DNA of 64,000 nucleotides from Bradyrhizobium sp. CCBAU 53338 (GCF_015291665.1 NZ_CP030048.1:6538501-6602500); one strand, 5' to 3'; positions 24,733 through 35,220 are shown, numbered from the stretch's first letter. Program-made: numbers and translations. The notes: generated by a model not told the origin, from the sequence alone.

Positions 24733-26107
24733 CGGTGCGTGCCAGTTTACCGGCCGGGGTGACGTCGAGGGCCTCGACGAAGCGGATCACCGCCGGCACC
24801 TTGTGCGAGGCCAGCTGCGAGCGACACTGATCAAGGATCTGGTCGCGGATCTCCTTCGCCCGGGCCTGATCGGTGCCTTCGGCGAGAATCACGTCGGCGA
24901 CGACGATGCCCCCGGTGATCGGGCTGCGCCGCGACTTCGCGCGCGACATCCGCACGTCCGGGTGACGGTTGATCGCCGCTTCGATCTCTTCTGGATGAAC
25001 CTTCAGCCCGCCGATATTGATGATGCCGCCGCGGCGGCCGACGAAATAATAGCGGTCGCCCCGCAACTCGACGATGTCGCCGCTGTCGACGAACCCGTCG
25101 CCATCGGTGAGCGCGGCGGCGTTACGGCCGATATAGGCGTGCGCCGTGCGCGTCGAGCGAATGCGCAGCGAGCCGTCGACGACCTTCATCTCGACGCCGT
25201 TGCGGTTGCCGAGATAGTCGGCCGGAAAACCTTCAAGCCCGTCATTGACCGCGAAGCCGACGCCCGCCTCGGTCGAGGCATAGGCGTGCCCGACGGAGGA
25301 ATTGGGGAAAGCCGCCTTCAGCCCGTCGAGCACCGCCTGGTCGGCGATCTCGCCGGAGAGACGAACATAGCGAGGAGCGAATTGCGCGGCCGAGCCGCTC
25401 ATCAGGAGCTTGCGCCAGTGCGAGGGCGTACCGGAGATGTGGGAGACGGCGCGCGCATTCAGCCGCGCGACGTGATCGGCCAGCGCCTCGTGCGGGTCAG
25501 ACAGCACCATCGAGCCGCCGGAGACGATGGCGCGGAGGAAGATCTGCAAGCCGCCATAGCGGCGAATGTCGTAGAACGTCGCCCAGACCGGCGCGGGTCC
25601 CTTTGCGGGACCTTCAGCGACGATGGCGCCGGTGAGCGCTTCCAGCGTGTGACCGACGATTTTCGGCACGCCTGATGTGCCGGAGGTTAGCATCAGCCAT
25701 TCCGTGGCGCGCTCTGTCCTGGCAGGCGCCGTCGCCTGGAGCGGTAATTGTGCGGTGACGACCAGCGACACGCCGGTCCCCGCCCAGCAATCGGGCTCGT
25801 CGGTGACGACGGCGTCGATCCCGGCATCGGCGATCAGCGCCTCCAGATGCGCGGGGTTGAGATCCGGCGGGCACAGCAGCATGCGACGGGCGATGCCGTC
25901 GAGCTCGATCATGGCAACGCCCGACCGGAGCTGGTCCGACAGCTTGAGCAGGACGGCGCGGCCGGACAGCTCGCGCAGGCGGCCACCGAGAACCGTCTGC
26001 GACAGGATGTCGGTCAGCGACACCACATGGTGCGCGTCCGACAGCGTCCGGTCTTTCAGTTCCGCGCCGAGATGGTCACGGAGCGCAAAAATCTCACGCG
26101 GGGACAT
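24725..26107 (-). CDS. Stand-alone adenylate-forming acyl ligase
   Basis: A 460-residue ANL-superfamily enzyme, shorter than usual acyl-CoA synthetases. The P-loop MLTSGTSGVPK, the ASTEAG block, DSGDIVEL, GRRGGIINIGGLKVHPEEIE and the C-terminal catalytic Lys in TPAGKLART are visible. It overlaps the ACP gene by 14 bases and the SDR by eight. The small size and the tight link to a lone ACP suggest that it loads an acid onto that carrier rather than onto CoA. ATG 26107 was chosen for family fit; the upstream extension lies inside the ACP gene. Confidence 0.85.
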   Translation of the reverse strand: MSPREIFALRDHLGAELKDRTLSDAHHVVSLTDILSQTVLGGRLRELSGRAVLLKLSDQLRSGVAMIELDGIARRMLLCPPDLNPAHLEALIADAGIDAVVTDEPDCWAGTGVSLVVTAQLPLQATAPARTERATEWLMLTSGTSGVPKIVGHTLEALTGAIVAEGPAKGPAPVWATFYDIRRYGGLQIFLRAIVSGGSMVLSDPHEALADHVARLNARAVSHISGTPSHWRKLLMSGSAAQFAPRYVRLSGEIADQAVLDGLKAAFPNSSVGHAYASTEAGVGFAVNDGLEGFPADYLGNRNGVEMKVVDGSLRIRSTRTAHAYIGRNAAALTDGDGFVDSGDIVELRGDRYYFVGRRGGIINIGGLKVHPEEIEAAINRHPDVRMSRAKSRRSPITGGIVVADVILAEGTDQARAKEIRDQILDQCRSQLASHKVPAVIRFVEALDVTPAGKLARTDA

Positions 26108-26339
26108 TTTCGTAGGCCCGCACGAAATCGCCAACCGTGGCGGGGAACGCTGCGTCCTCGGAAATGGTGAAGGGGTCGACGCCGGTCTCGTCCTCGAGAC
26201 GCGCGACCAGGATGGCGAAGGCGAGCGAGTCAAAACCCGTCTCGTGCAGGGACAAATCGTCCGAGAGGGCGGGAAGCGTGACGTGCTGCTCTTTGGCGAT
26301 CTGCTGGATCGCCTCGATGACTTTAGACCTGACCGACAT
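26094..26339 (-). CDS. Acyl carrier protein
   Basis: An 81-residue carrier protein with the 4'-phosphopantetheine site at Ser38 in LHETGFDSLAFAILVARLEDE. The helical pattern and acidic character fit the family. It differs from housekeeping AcpP (DSLDTVE) and resembles carrier proteins of special-purpose pathways. It is the first gene of a three-gene overlapping set with an adenylating enzyme and a ketoreductase. Confidence 0.92.
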   Translation of the reverse strand: MSVRSKVIEAIQQIAKEQHVTLPALSDDLSLHETGFDSLAFAILVARLEDETGVDPFTISEDAAFPATVGDFVRAYENVPA

Positions 26340-26490
26340 GGCTTTCTCGCCTCTTGCTTAGTTAACCAACCGTGTTTCTTGCGGCGGCTCTCGAAGACCG
26401 CCTCCCATGGCCGCTTGTTTACCGGACAGAAGTAAATGCCCTCTTGGACAATTCAGATAAAATTGGACCTATCTGCCGATTTTGGCGCGG

Positions 26491-28305
26491 CTACAGCCTG
26501 ATCGCACCGTCCTCGATCTGCGCAAATACTTCGGGATCGAGGGCGACATAGGCGCCGAATTTCGGCTCGAGCATGAACATCGGGTCCGTCACCGCCCCGG
26601 GATCGAAGCCCTCGCGGGCAAGTTCACCCTTCTTCTGCTTGAACGTCTCGGTCGCATCGAGCTCGCGCGAGATGCGAATGAAAACGGGACGGGCGTAGGC
26701 CGGCAGGCGCTGTGCGAGATGCGCAGGCAAGGCCGCGATATCAAATCCCTCGTTCACGACGATCGCGCTCATGCCGGCGCGGCCATCCGTGCCGGGAATG
26801 CTGACGCCGTAGGTGGTGGCATCGACCACGCCGGTGAAATCGCGCACGGCGTCGTTGACTTCCGAGGTCGCGACGTTCTCGCCCTTCCAGCGAAAAGTGT
26901 CGCCGATGCGATCGACGAAATGGAAGAAGCCTTTGTCGTCGAGCCGCATCAGATCGCCGGTGCGGAACCAGGCATCACCCTTGGCAAAGACATCGCGCAG
27001 GATCTTCTTCTCGGTCTCGCCGGCATCGGTGTAGCCCTCGAAGCGGCCACCGCCCTCGTCTGCCCTGCCGATGCGGCCGATGGCCTCGCCAGCCTCACCG
27101 CGGGCGCAGGCGATGCAAAAGCCCTCGACATCGCGCAGGGGCGCCCCGGTATCCGGATCGAGCCTGACGAGGCCGGCAGGAAAGCGATGCGCCAGCATCG
27201 GCGGGATGCGGCCGATCGCACCCGGCAGGCCCTCGACGTTGAACAGCGAGAAATTGCCTTCGGTCGCGGCATAGAATTCGAGAATGCGGGGAATGGCGAA
27301 GCGGCCCTGGAAATCCTCCCAGATGTCGCCGCGCAGGCCATTGCCGCAAACCATCCGCAGACGATGGCGGTTCTCGTATTCCGACGGCGGCGCCTTGAGC
27401 AGGTAGCGGCAGAGTTCGCCGATATATTGAAACAGCGTGCAGTCGTGCCGGACGATGTCGGACCAGAAATTCGACGTCGAAAACTTCTCCGCGATCACCA
27501 CCGAGCCGCCGGCGGCCAGCATGCTGCACGGCGCGACAATGCCGCCGACCGAGTGAAACAGCGGCAGGCAATCATAGAGCCGGTCCTGCGGCGTCGCGCC
27601 GGTGAGGCCGGCAAACCAGAAACCCCAGTTGAGAATTCGGCGGTGGCTGATGCTGGCCGCTTTCGGCAGTCCCGTCGTGCCTGAGGTGTAGATCAGCAGC
27701 GCGCGATCATCGATGGCGACGCCACCGTGCTCCTCCGGCGACAGCGCCCCGTCATCGAGCGCGGCGAGCGCCACGTCGATCGCACGCTCGCTGCGGGCAT
27801 CGCCGTGGGTCCAGATTTCTGCACTTGTCTTGAGATGCGACGTTGCGCTCGCCAGCGTCGCGGCGAGATCATGCGCGACGATGATGTGAGAGGGCTTTGC
27901 GACATCGATGCAATGCGCGAGAGATTTCCCGACGAGCTTGGTGTTGAGCAGCGCCACCACGCCGCCGACACGGCTGATCCCGAGCCAGGCTGCGACATAA
28001 TCGACGCCGTTCGGCATGATCAGGCCGACGATGTCGCCCTTGACGACGCCAACCGAACGCGCCCAGCGCGCGTAACGATTGATGCGCTTCGACAGGCCGT
28101 CATAGTCGAGTGCCGCGTCATCCGTGACCAGCGCGACACGGTCGGGCTGACGCCGCGCCCAGTCGTCGATGACGTCCGCGAACAGGCGGCCCGGCAGCGT
28201 CTCGATCCGTGCGGTCAGTTCGATCGCCTTCAGCCAGATCTTCGAAGCCGAGGGCGCGCGCGCGGCTCTGGGTTGCTCGATGACGCCGGTTGTCATGCCG
28301 TTCAT
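26491..28305 (-). CDS. Long/very-long-chain acyl-CoA synthetase
   Basis: A 604-residue ANL enzyme of the FadD6/FATP type that activates fatty acids with ATP and CoA. P-loop LIYTSGTTGLPKAASISHRR, YAATEGN, WFRTGDLMRLDDKGFFHFVDRIGDTFRWKGENVATSEV and the C-terminal Lys in FKQKKGELAREGFDP are visible. The FHFVDRIGDTFRWKGENV block is the FATP/VLCS signature. It lies 151 bases upstream of the ACP operon on the same strand and may supply it, though a separate role in fatty acid use is equally possible. ATG 28296 is an alternative start. Confidence 0.92.
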   Translation of the reverse strand: MNGMTTGVIEQPRAARAPSASKIWLKAIELTARIETLPGRLFADVIDDWARRQPDRVALVTDDAALDYDGLSKRINRYARWARSVGVVKGDIVGLIMPNGVDYVAAWLGISRVGGVVALLNTKLVGKSLAHCIDVAKPSHIIVAHDLAATLASATSHLKTSAEIWTHGDARSERAIDVALAALDDGALSPEEHGGVAIDDRALLIYTSGTTGLPKAASISHRRILNWGFWFAGLTGATPQDRLYDCLPLFHSVGGIVAPCSMLAAGGSVVIAEKFSTSNFWSDIVRHDCTLFQYIGELCRYLLKAPPSEYENRHRLRMVCGNGLRGDIWEDFQGRFAIPRILEFYAATEGNFSLFNVEGLPGAIGRIPPMLAHRFPAGLVRLDPDTGAPLRDVEGFCIACARGEAGEAIGRIGRADEGGGRFEGYTDAGETEKKILRDVFAKGDAWFRTGDLMRLDDKGFFHFVDRIGDTFRWKGENVATSEVNDAVRDFTGVVDATTYGVSIPGTDGRAGMSAIVVNEGFDIAALPAHLAQRLPAYARPVFIRISRELDATETFKQKKGELAREGFDPGAVTDPMFMLEPKFGAYVALDPEVFAQIEDGAIRL

Positions 28306-28531
28306 TCTTTCGGACGGTATCTGCTTGTTGCCGGCAGCTTAGCCCGCGCGTCCTGCCCAGGTGTTAAGAGACAAGGTAAAACTCGGTTAGCTCTCGATTA
28401 ACTGCAATCATCCTTTACCAAGCGGATGGGAACGGCGCGCGACCTCGCGCAATTCTTGCGATAGCAAATCCAGTCATTCGGGCACGCTGCGCGTGCCCCC
28501 TCGCCTCGCGCGAGATGAACTGGAGGCGACA

Positions 28532-29325
28532 ATGATTCCTTCAGACCGCGACCTGCGCCGCGGCTGTGCTCGTAGCGCCGCGCGCCTTTGCGATCGGCAA
28601 CCCGTCCTATCCTTCGCGCAGCGTGAAATGGGTGGTTCCTTACGCACCGGGCGGCGCCACGGACGTGCTGTCGCGGCTGATCTGCCAGCGCCTGTCCAAC
28701 CGGCTTGGGCAAACCAATGTGGTCGAGAACAAGCCAGGCGCCGGCAGCAATATCGGAACCCAGGCCGTGATCGCGCCCGCACCGGACGGATACACGTTGT
28801 TGCTGACCTCGACCGCGAACGCGATCAATGCCTCGTTCGATCCGGCCCTGCCCTATGATTTCGCCAAAGGCATCGCACCGGTCGCCGGCGTCGCACGCAT
28901 TCCGCTGGTGCTGGTCGTCGACAACGATTTGCCGGTGAAGAACGTCGCGGACTTCATCGCCTATGCCAAGGCCAATCCCGGCAAGATGTCGATCGCCTCC
29001 TCCGGCATCGGCACGTCGTTGCATCTCTCCGGCGAGCTGTTCAAGTCGATGGCCGGTGTGCCACCGATCGCGGACACGCTGTCCAGCTACGAGACTTCAT
29101 CCTTCTACGGCGCCGGCGCGCCCTACGACACGCCGCGCGAGATCGTCGACCTGCTAAATCGCGAGGTCGACGCGGCTTTATCCGATCCCGAGATCAAAGC
29201 CCGCATCGCCGAACTCGGGCGCGATCCCGCTTCACGGCAAGGCCGGCGAATTCGGTGGCATGCTCACCGCCGAAACCGAGCGCTGGCGCAAAGTGGTCGA
29301 GCTGTCGGGGATCAAGAAGGAATAG
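28532..29325 (+). pseudogene. Decayed Bug/TctC-type tricarboxylate-transport binding protein
   Basis: The sequence encodes pieces of a Bug-family periplasmic binding protein in three frames. ATG 28532, with GGAGGCGAC before it, starts a frame that does not read the signal peptide; the LVAPRAFAIGNPSYPSRSVKWVVPYAPGGATD part is in the next frame (from about 28566). The middle is in frame but jumps from LFKSMAGV to PPIADTLSSYE, losing about 60 residues that normally include the VPYRGS block. A further frameshift near 29222 separates RIAELG from the normal tail GEFGGMLTAETERWRKVVELSGIKKE. At least three lesions make a working protein unlikely. No TctA or TctB gene is nearby. Confidence 0.85.
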
Positions 29326-29385
29326 CTTGCTGCTTTTGCGCGCTAAGCAAGCTGGTGGTTACCCCGTACGACGCATCCCGGTCCG

Positions 29386-29667
29386 TCAATATACCTTCTT
29401 GTGACGCCTGCGCGGCGGGGGCGGCGGCTCGTCGAAAGCGTAGTAGGGATTGAGGTCGCAGCTGGCCGCGAGGCCCGATGCCGTGGCGCGGCACTGCGGC
29501 AGCGACGTGAAGGAGCAGTCGAACCAGTTGGCGCCGCCCCCACTGGGGCCGCCGCCCGCATAGACGTGCATGCACACCGGATAACGCGGATCGTAGGTCT
29601 GGGCGCTGGCATCTGCCGCGACGAACAGCGTGGCAATGGCTGTGATGGTCAGGAGAGGCAGGCGCAT
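29386..29667 (-). CDS. DUF3551 exported protein
   Basis: A 93-residue secreted protein. It starts with a signal peptide (MRLPLLTITAIATLFVAADASA) and continues with YDPRYPVCMHVYAGGGPSGGGANWFDCSFTSLPQCRATASGLAASCDLNPYY, the Cys-pattern of DUF3551, then a Pro/Arg tail (EPPPPPRRRHKK). GAGGAAAT lies a few bases before ATG 29667. DUF3551 proteins occur in many copies in Bradyrhizobium; their function is unknown. Confidence 0.8.
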   Translation of the reverse strand: MRLPLLTITAIATLFVAADASAQTYDPRYPVCMHVYAGGGPSGGGANWFDCSFTSLPQCRATASGLAASCDLNPYYAFDEPPPPPRRRHKKVY

Positions 29668-30093
29668 CGGACATTTCCTCGAATCGGTAGCGACGGCAGG
29701 CGTTATGCTATTTCGATATGGCACAGCAGCGCGGAAGAAGCGATCGTTCCTATTCATACCTCTCCCGCTTGTGACACGCACCAAAAAACGATGCGACACG
29801 GCGCCTTAACTGACTGAAACCGCAAAGGCGCTCCTTGGGCGATCTGCACTCAATGCATATCTCGCGACAACAATCCTTCGACAAAGGTCGCACGCCACCG
29901 GCGCAGGAAACCATTCGCAGGCCTGGGCGAACCGACTAGTCTCTCGATGACAACGCCGGCCCCGGAGCGATGACGTTCCGGGGCATCGAAAAACATACGG
30001 GCTGAAGGAAACGCAGATTCGCTCTCGATCTCTCGAGTGCGGCTCCGCCGTACGCGGCGAGAAGATGCGCTCGCCGGTCTGTGGGCTCAGGGC
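29668..30093. other. Intergenic stretch without a gene
   Basis: This 426-base gap separates the DUF3551 gene (minus strand) from the RND pump (plus strand). Frames here lack ribosome sites and family features. It must hold both promoters. I see no clear operator palindrome and no regulator gene beside the pump. Confidence 0.5.
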
Positions 30094-33000
30094 ATGCAAG
30101 AGAGTATCTCGTCTCCATTTATCCGCTATCCAATCGGCACCTCGCTGCTGATGGCGGGCATCTTGTTCGTAGGCCTCGTGGCCTACCCTCTGCTGCCGGT
30201 TGCGCCGCTGCCGCAGGTCGACTTTCCGACCATCCAGGTTTCCGCCTCGCTCCCGGGCGGCAGCCCGGAAACCATGGCGTCCTCCGTGGCGCAGCCGCTG
30301 GAGCGCCAGCTCGCGCAAATCCCCGGCATCACGCAGATGACCTCGACGAGCTCGCTCGGCTCGGCATCGATCACCATCCAGTTCGATCTCAATCGCCTGA
30401 TCGATGCCGCCGCCAACGACGTGCAGGCCGCGATCAACGCCGCGGGCGGCCAGTTGCCGAAGAACCTGCCCTCACCCCCGACCTACAGAAAGGTCAACCC
30501 GGCGGATTCGCCGATCATGATCCTGTCGGCGACCTCCGACACGCTGCCGCTGACCACCGTCAGCGACCGTACCGACGCCCAGCTCGCGCAGCAGATCAGC
30601 CAGATTCCCGGTGTCGCCCAGGTGTTCGTCGGCGGACAGCAGAAGCCCTCGGTCCGCATCCAGATCGACCCGGCCAAGCTGGTCGCCAAGGGACTTTCGC
30701 TGGAGGACGTGCGCAGCCAGATCGCGATCGCGACCACGGACAGCCCCAAGGGCAGCATCGACGGCGCCCGGCGCGCCTATACGGTCTATGCCAACGACCA
30801 GCTGCTCGAGGCCGCGCAGTGGCAGGATGTGATTATCGCCTATCGCAACGGCGCGCCTTTGCGGATTCGCGACATCGGCGAGGCGGTGTCGGGTCCGGAG
30901 GACATGAAGACCGCGGCCTGGGCCGACGGCAAGCGGGGCGTGTTCCTGGTCATCTTCAAGCAGCCCGGCGCCAACGTCATCGAGACGGTCGACCGCATCA
31001 AGCAGAAGCTGCCGCGGCTCATCGCGGCGATCCCGCCGGCGATCGGCATCAAGATCATCAGCGACCGCACCATCACCATCCGCGCCGCGGTCGATGACGT
31101 GCAGATCACGCTCCTGATCACCATCGTTCTGGTGGTGATGGTGATCTTCATCTTCCTGCGCAGCTTCTGGGCCACCATCATCCCGAGCATCACGGTACCG
31201 CTGGCGCTGCTCGGCGCCTGCTCGCTGATGTGGGTGTTCGGCTACTCCCTGGACAATCTCTCGCTGATGGCGCTGACCATCGCGGTCGGCTTCGTGGTCG
31301 ACGACGCCATCGTGATGCTGGAGAACATCACGCGCTATGTCGAGCAGGGCGAAAACCCTGTTACCGCCGCCTACAAGGGTGCAGCCGAGATCGGCTTCAC
31401 CATCGTTTCCATCAGCATTTCGCTGGTCGCCGTGCTGATCCCGCTGCTGCTGATGGGCGGCATCATCGGCCGGCTGTTCCGCGAATTCGCGGTGACGCTG
31501 TCGATGGCGATCTTCGTCTCGCTCGTGGTTTCGCTGAGCCTGACGCCGATGATGGCCTCACGCTTCCTGCGTTCCGACCACGAAGCCCGCCACGGTCGCT
31601 TCTACCAATGGAGCGAGCGGCTGTTCGAGCGCCTGCTCGGCGCCTATGAGCGCGGGCTCGACCTCGCGCTGCGGCACAGCCTGATCACGCTCTGCGTTTT
31701 CTTCGCCACCGTCGCGCTGTCGGGGCTGCTATTCGTCCTGATCCCCAAGGGCTTCTTCCCGCAGCAGGACAACGGCTTCCTCACCGCCGTGTCGGAGATG
31801 CCCCAGGATATCTCCTTCGCCGAGATGAAGCGGCGGCAGGAGGAGCTCAATGCCATCGTGCAGGCCGACCCTGCAGTCGATTCCATCGCGATGTTCATCG
31901 GCGGCGGCGGCACGGCGCTGAATTCCGGGCGCATGTATGTCACACTCAAGCCGATCGGGGAGCGCGACGCCAATGCACAACAGATCATTGCGCGGCTGCG
32001 ACCGCAGCTCGCCAAGGTCGAAGGCGCACGGCTCTACATGCAAGCCTCGCAGGATGTACGGCTCGGCGGACGCGCCACCCGCACCCAGTTCGAGTTCACG
32101 CTCCAGGACGCCAATCTTGCCGAGCTGAACGCCTGGGCGCCGAAGATCCTGACGGACATGAAAGGCCTGCCGGAGCTTCGCGACGTCGCCACCGACCAGC
32201 AGACCGAGGGCACGACCGTACAGCTCACGATCAATCGCGACACCGCCGCGCGTTATGGCATCCAGCCACAGTTGATCGACGACACGCTCTACGACGCCTT
32301 CGGCCAGCGCCAGGTGGCGCAATATTTCACGCAGACCAACAGCTATCACGTCGTGCTCGAGATAACCCCGGCGCTGCAAGGCAAGCTCGACACGCTCGAC
32401 AAGCTCTACATCAAGTCACCGCTGACCGGCGACGAGGTCCCGCTCTCGGTCGTCTGCAGCTGGAACAACGAGCCGGTGCGACCGCTCGCGATCGCGCATC
32501 AGAGCCAGTTTCCGGCCGTGACGATCAGCTTCAACCTTGCCGAGGGTATCGCGCTCGGACAGGCGACCGCGGCCGTGATGCGCGCGGTGAACGAGATGGG
32601 GGCGCCGCCGACGCTGTCGATGAGCTTCCAGGGAACGGCACAGGCATTCCAGCAGTCGCTCGGCACCGTGCCGATGCTGATCCTCGCCGCGCTCGTCGTG
32701 GTCTATCTGGTGCTGGGAGTGCTCTACGAGAGCTACATCCACCCGCTGACCATCCTGTCCACACTGCCCTCCGCCGGCGTCGGAGCAATCGCGATCCTGA
32801 TGGTCTTCGGCTTCGATTTCAGCCTGATCGCCCTGATCGGGGTCATCCTTCTGATCGGCATCGTCAAGAAGAACGGCATCATGATGGTCGACTTCGCCAT
32901 CGTCGCCGAGCGCGAGCAGCACCTGACGCCGGAGCAATCGATTCGCCAGGCCGCGCTGCTGCGCTTCCGACCGATCATGATGACCACGATGGCAGCATTG

Positions 33001-33228
33001 CTCGGCGGCGTGCCCCTGATGCTCGGCACCGGCACCGGCGCCGAGATCCGCCAACCGCTCGGCTATGCCATGGTCGGCGGCCTCATCGTCAGCCAGGCGC
33101 TGACCCTGTTCACGACCCCCGTCGTCTACCTCTACCTCGACCGCCTCTCCAACACGCTGTCACGCTGGATGGAGAGGAAGCCGGTGGTGGAGAAAGAGGG
33201 CGAGGAGCAGAAGGACGCGGCGGAGTGA
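30094..33228 (+). CDS. RND multidrug efflux permease, MdtB/MdtC-like
   Basis: A 1044-residue inner-membrane proton-driven pump. It shows the N-terminal helix, two large periplasmic loops (about residues 35-330 and 555-860), twelve predicted helices, and the proton-relay Asp pair in GFVVDDAIVMLENI of TM4. TVPLALLGACSLMWVFGYSLDNLSLMALTIAVGF is the typical TM2-TM4 block. ATG 30094 (MQESISSPFIRYPIGTSLL) matches the family start; GTG 30037 would add 19 unlikely residues. No membrane-fusion protein or outer-membrane channel gene is adjacent, so it must share partners encoded elsewhere. Confidence 0.93.
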   Translation: MQESISSPFIRYPIGTSLLMAGILFVGLVAYPLLPVAPLPQVDFPTIQVSASLPGGSPETMASSVAQPLERQLAQIPGITQMTSTSSLGSASITIQFDLNRLIDAAANDVQAAINAAGGQLPKNLPSPPTYRKVNPADSPIMILSATSDTLPLTTVSDRTDAQLAQQISQIPGVAQVFVGGQQKPSVRIQIDPAKLVAKGLSLEDVRSQIAIATTDSPKGSIDGARRAYTVYANDQLLEAAQWQDVIIAYRNGAPLRIRDIGEAVSGPEDMKTAAWADGKRGVFLVIFKQPGANVIETVDRIKQKLPRLIAAIPPAIGIKIISDRTITIRAAVDDVQITLLITIVLVVMVIFIFLRSFWATIIPSITVPLALLGACSLMWVFGYSLDNLSLMALTIAVGFVVDDAIVMLENITRYVEQGENPVTAAYKGAAEIGFTIVSISISLVAVLIPLLLMGGIIGRLFREFAVTLSMAIFVSLVVSLSLTPMMASRFLRSDHEARHGRFYQWSERLFERLLGAYERGLDLALRHSLITLCVFFATVALSGLLFVLIPKGFFPQQDNGFLTAVSEMPQDISFAEMKRRQEELNAIVQADPAVDSIAMFIGGGGTALNSGRMYVTLKPIGERDANAQQIIARLRPQLAKVEGARLYMQASQDVRLGGRATRTQFEFTLQDANLAELNAWAPKILTDMKGLPELRDVATDQQTEGTTVQLTINRDTAARYGIQPQLIDDTLYDAFGQRQVAQYFTQTNSYHVVLEITPALQGKLDTLDKLYIKSPLTGDEVPLSVVCSWNNEPVRPLAIAHQSQFPAVTISFNLAEGIALGQATAAVMRAVNEMGAPPTLSMSFQGTAQAFQQSLGTVPMLILAALVVVYLVLGVLYESYIHPLTILSTLPSAGVGAIAILMVFGFDFSLIALIGVILLIGIVKKNGIMMVDFAIVAEREQHLTPEQSIRQAALLRFRPIMMTTMAALLGGVPLMLGTGTGAEIRQPLGYAMVGGLIVSQALTLFTTPVVYLYLDRLSNTLSRWMERKPVVEKEGEEQKDAAE

Positions 33229-33240
33229 GCAGGGCCCGCG

Positions 33241-35115
33241 TCAGCCCAGCCCCTGCAACACCAGCCGGTTCAACCTCGCGGCAAACGCCGCCGGATCTTC
33301 AGGCAGCTCGCCATCCAGGATCTGCGCCTGTTCGAGCAGGAGCAGGCTGAGGTCGTCGACGGTCTTGGAGCCGGCCTGGGCCCTGGTGATCGCCGTGACC
33401 ATGGGGTGGCGCAGGTTGATCTCCAGGATGGGCCGGGTGCGCAGGCCGCGATTTTGCTGCGCCAGGATGCGCTCGAGCTCGCGGCTCGGGCCCTGGCTGT
33501 CGGCGACGAGGCAGGACGCCGAGCTTGTCAGGCGGGTCGAGGCCTTGACGTCGCTGACGCGTTCGCCCAGCGCCGCCTTGATCACCGCGATCGTGGCGGC
33601 CTCGTCCGCCTGGGGCTCGTCCTTTTTCTCCTCGTCCTTTTCGTCGACGCGTGGAATCAGGTCGAGATTGAGATCGCCCTGGCTCAGCGACTTCAGCGGC
33701 TTGCCTTCGAACTCCGTCGACATCGATGTCCAGAACGCGTCGACCGGATCGGACAGCAGCAGCACCTCGATGCCGCGCGCGGCCGCCGCTTCCAGCCGCG
33801 GACTGGACTTCAGCCGCTCGATGCTGTCACCGACCAGATAATAGATCTCGGTCTGGTTCGGCTTGAAATCGGCGACGACGTCCTTGAGCGCGCGTTTCTC
33901 GCCGGCCGTGGTGGTGAAGCGCGACAGCGCCAACAGCTTTTCGCGGCGCTCGAAATCCTCGTAGATGCCCTCCTTCAGCACCGCACCGAAGGCGTCCCAG
34001 ATCTTTGCGAAATTCTCGGCGTCCTTGTCGGCGAGGCCTTCGAGCTCGTTGACGACGCGGGTCGCCACGGCCTTGCGAATTTGCGCCAGTTGCGGGTTGT
34101 TCTGGAGCATCTCGCGCGAGATGTTGAGCGGGAGATCCTCGCTGTCGACGACACCGCGGATGAAGCGCAGATAGCCGGGCAGCAGATCGGCGTCGTCGGT
34201 GATGAAGACGCGGCGGACATAGAGCTTGACGCGGCCCTTGCGGTTCGGCTCGAACAGGTCGAACGGCTTGGCCGACGGCGCAAACAGCAGCACCGCGTAG
34301 GAGTAGCGGCCTTCGGCGCGGTAGTGCAGCGTCATCGCGGGATCGTCGAAGGCGGACGCGATCTGCTGATAGGCCTTCTTGTAGTCTTCCGCCGTCAGCT
34401 CCGATTTCGAGCGCTGCCACAGCGCGCTCGCCGAATTGATCTGGTGCGGCTCGCCCTCTTCCGGCACCAGCTCGATCGGGAACAGGATGTTGTCGGAATA
34501 GGCGCTGACGATGCGCTCGATCTCGTAGGTCTCGAGATATTTCCTGGCGTCGTCCTTCAGGTGCAGGACGATCTCGGTGCCCCGCGCCACACGGGCCGCC
34601 TCTTCGTCACTGGCGCGCGCGATCTCGAAGCCGGAGCCGCCTGATGACGTCCAGGTCCAGACATCGCTCTCGCCGGCGCGGCGGCTGATGACGACGATCT
34701 TGTCGGCGACCATGAAGGCGGAATAGAAGCCGACGCCGAACTGGCCGATCAGGCTGAGGCCGTCCTTGGCTTCCTTCAGCTTCGACACGAAGGCCTTGGT
34801 CCCGGAGCGGGCGATGGTGCCGAGATGGTCGATCAGCTCCTGCCGCTCCATGCCGATGCCGTTGTCGGCGACAACAAGCGTTCCCGCTGTCTTGTTCGGG
34901 ATGACCCGGATCTTGAGCTCGTCGCCCTCGCCCAGCAGGCCCGGATTGGCGATCGCCTCATAGCGCAACTTGTCGCAGGCGTCGGAGGCGTTGGAGACGA
35001 GCTCGCGCAGGAAAATGTCGGTCTCCGAATAGACGGAATGCACCATCAGGTGCAGCAGTTCGGAAACCTCGGCCTGGAAAGGTTGCGTATGCGTAGCCGT
35101 GTCGGACGTCGTCAT
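33241..35115 (-). CDS. htpG: Hsp90 family chaperone HtpG
   Basis: A 624-residue cytosolic ATP-dependent chaperone. The GHKL ATPase motifs are intact: [23 protein letters not shown], and [17 protein letters not shown]. The middle-domain Arg region ([23 protein letters not shown]) and a C-terminal dimerisation domain follow. It refolds or protects proteins under heat and oxidative stress. The gene is convergent with the RND pump, 12 bases apart. No CIRCE element was noticed upstream. Confidence 0.97.
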   Translation of the reverse strand: MTTSDTATHTQPFQAEVSELLHLMVHSVYSETDIFLRELVSNASDACDKLRYEAIANPGLLGEGDELKIRVIPNKTAGTLVVADNGIGMERQELIDHLGTIARSGTKAFVSKLKEAKDGLSLIGQFGVGFYSAFMVADKIVVISRRAGESDVWTWTSSGGSGFEIARASDEEAARVARGTEIVLHLKDDARKYLETYEIERIVSAYSDNILFPIELVPEEGEPHQINSASALWQRSKSELTAEDYKKAYQQIASAFDDPAMTLHYRAEGRYSYAVLLFAPSAKPFDLFEPNRKGRVKLYVRRVFITDDADLLPGYLRFIRGVVDSEDLPLNISREMLQNNPQLAQIRKAVATRVVNELEGLADKDAENFAKIWDAFGAVLKEGIYEDFERREKLLALSRFTTTAGEKRALKDVVADFKPNQTEIYYLVGDSIERLKSSPRLEAAAARGIEVLLLSDPVDAFWTSMSTEFEGKPLKSLSQGDLNLDLIPRVDEKDEEKKDEPQADEAATIAVIKAALGERVSDVKASTRLTSSASCLVADSQGPSRELERILAQQNRGLRTRPILEINLRHPMVTAITRAQAGSKTVDDLSLLLLEQAQILDGELPEDPAAFAARLNRLVLQGLG

Positions 35116-35189
35116 GCGTTTACCCGGTCAATCAGAAATGGAGAAAGCCGGGATATAACGTGATGGGATAGGGGATCAAGTGGACGCCC

Positions 35190-35220
35190 AAAACCGCCCT
35201 CCCGACAGGAGAGCGGTTTT
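35190..35220 (-). terminator. Rho-independent terminator
   Basis: AAAACCGC and GCGGTTTT form an 8-bp stem with T runs on either strand. On the minus strand it ends the transcript of the gene whose stop is at 35241, before htpG. Confidence 0.7.

Noticed and set aside
33406..34644. Plus-strand open frame of 412 codons
   Set aside because: It is antisense to htpG and has the composition of a shadow frame.
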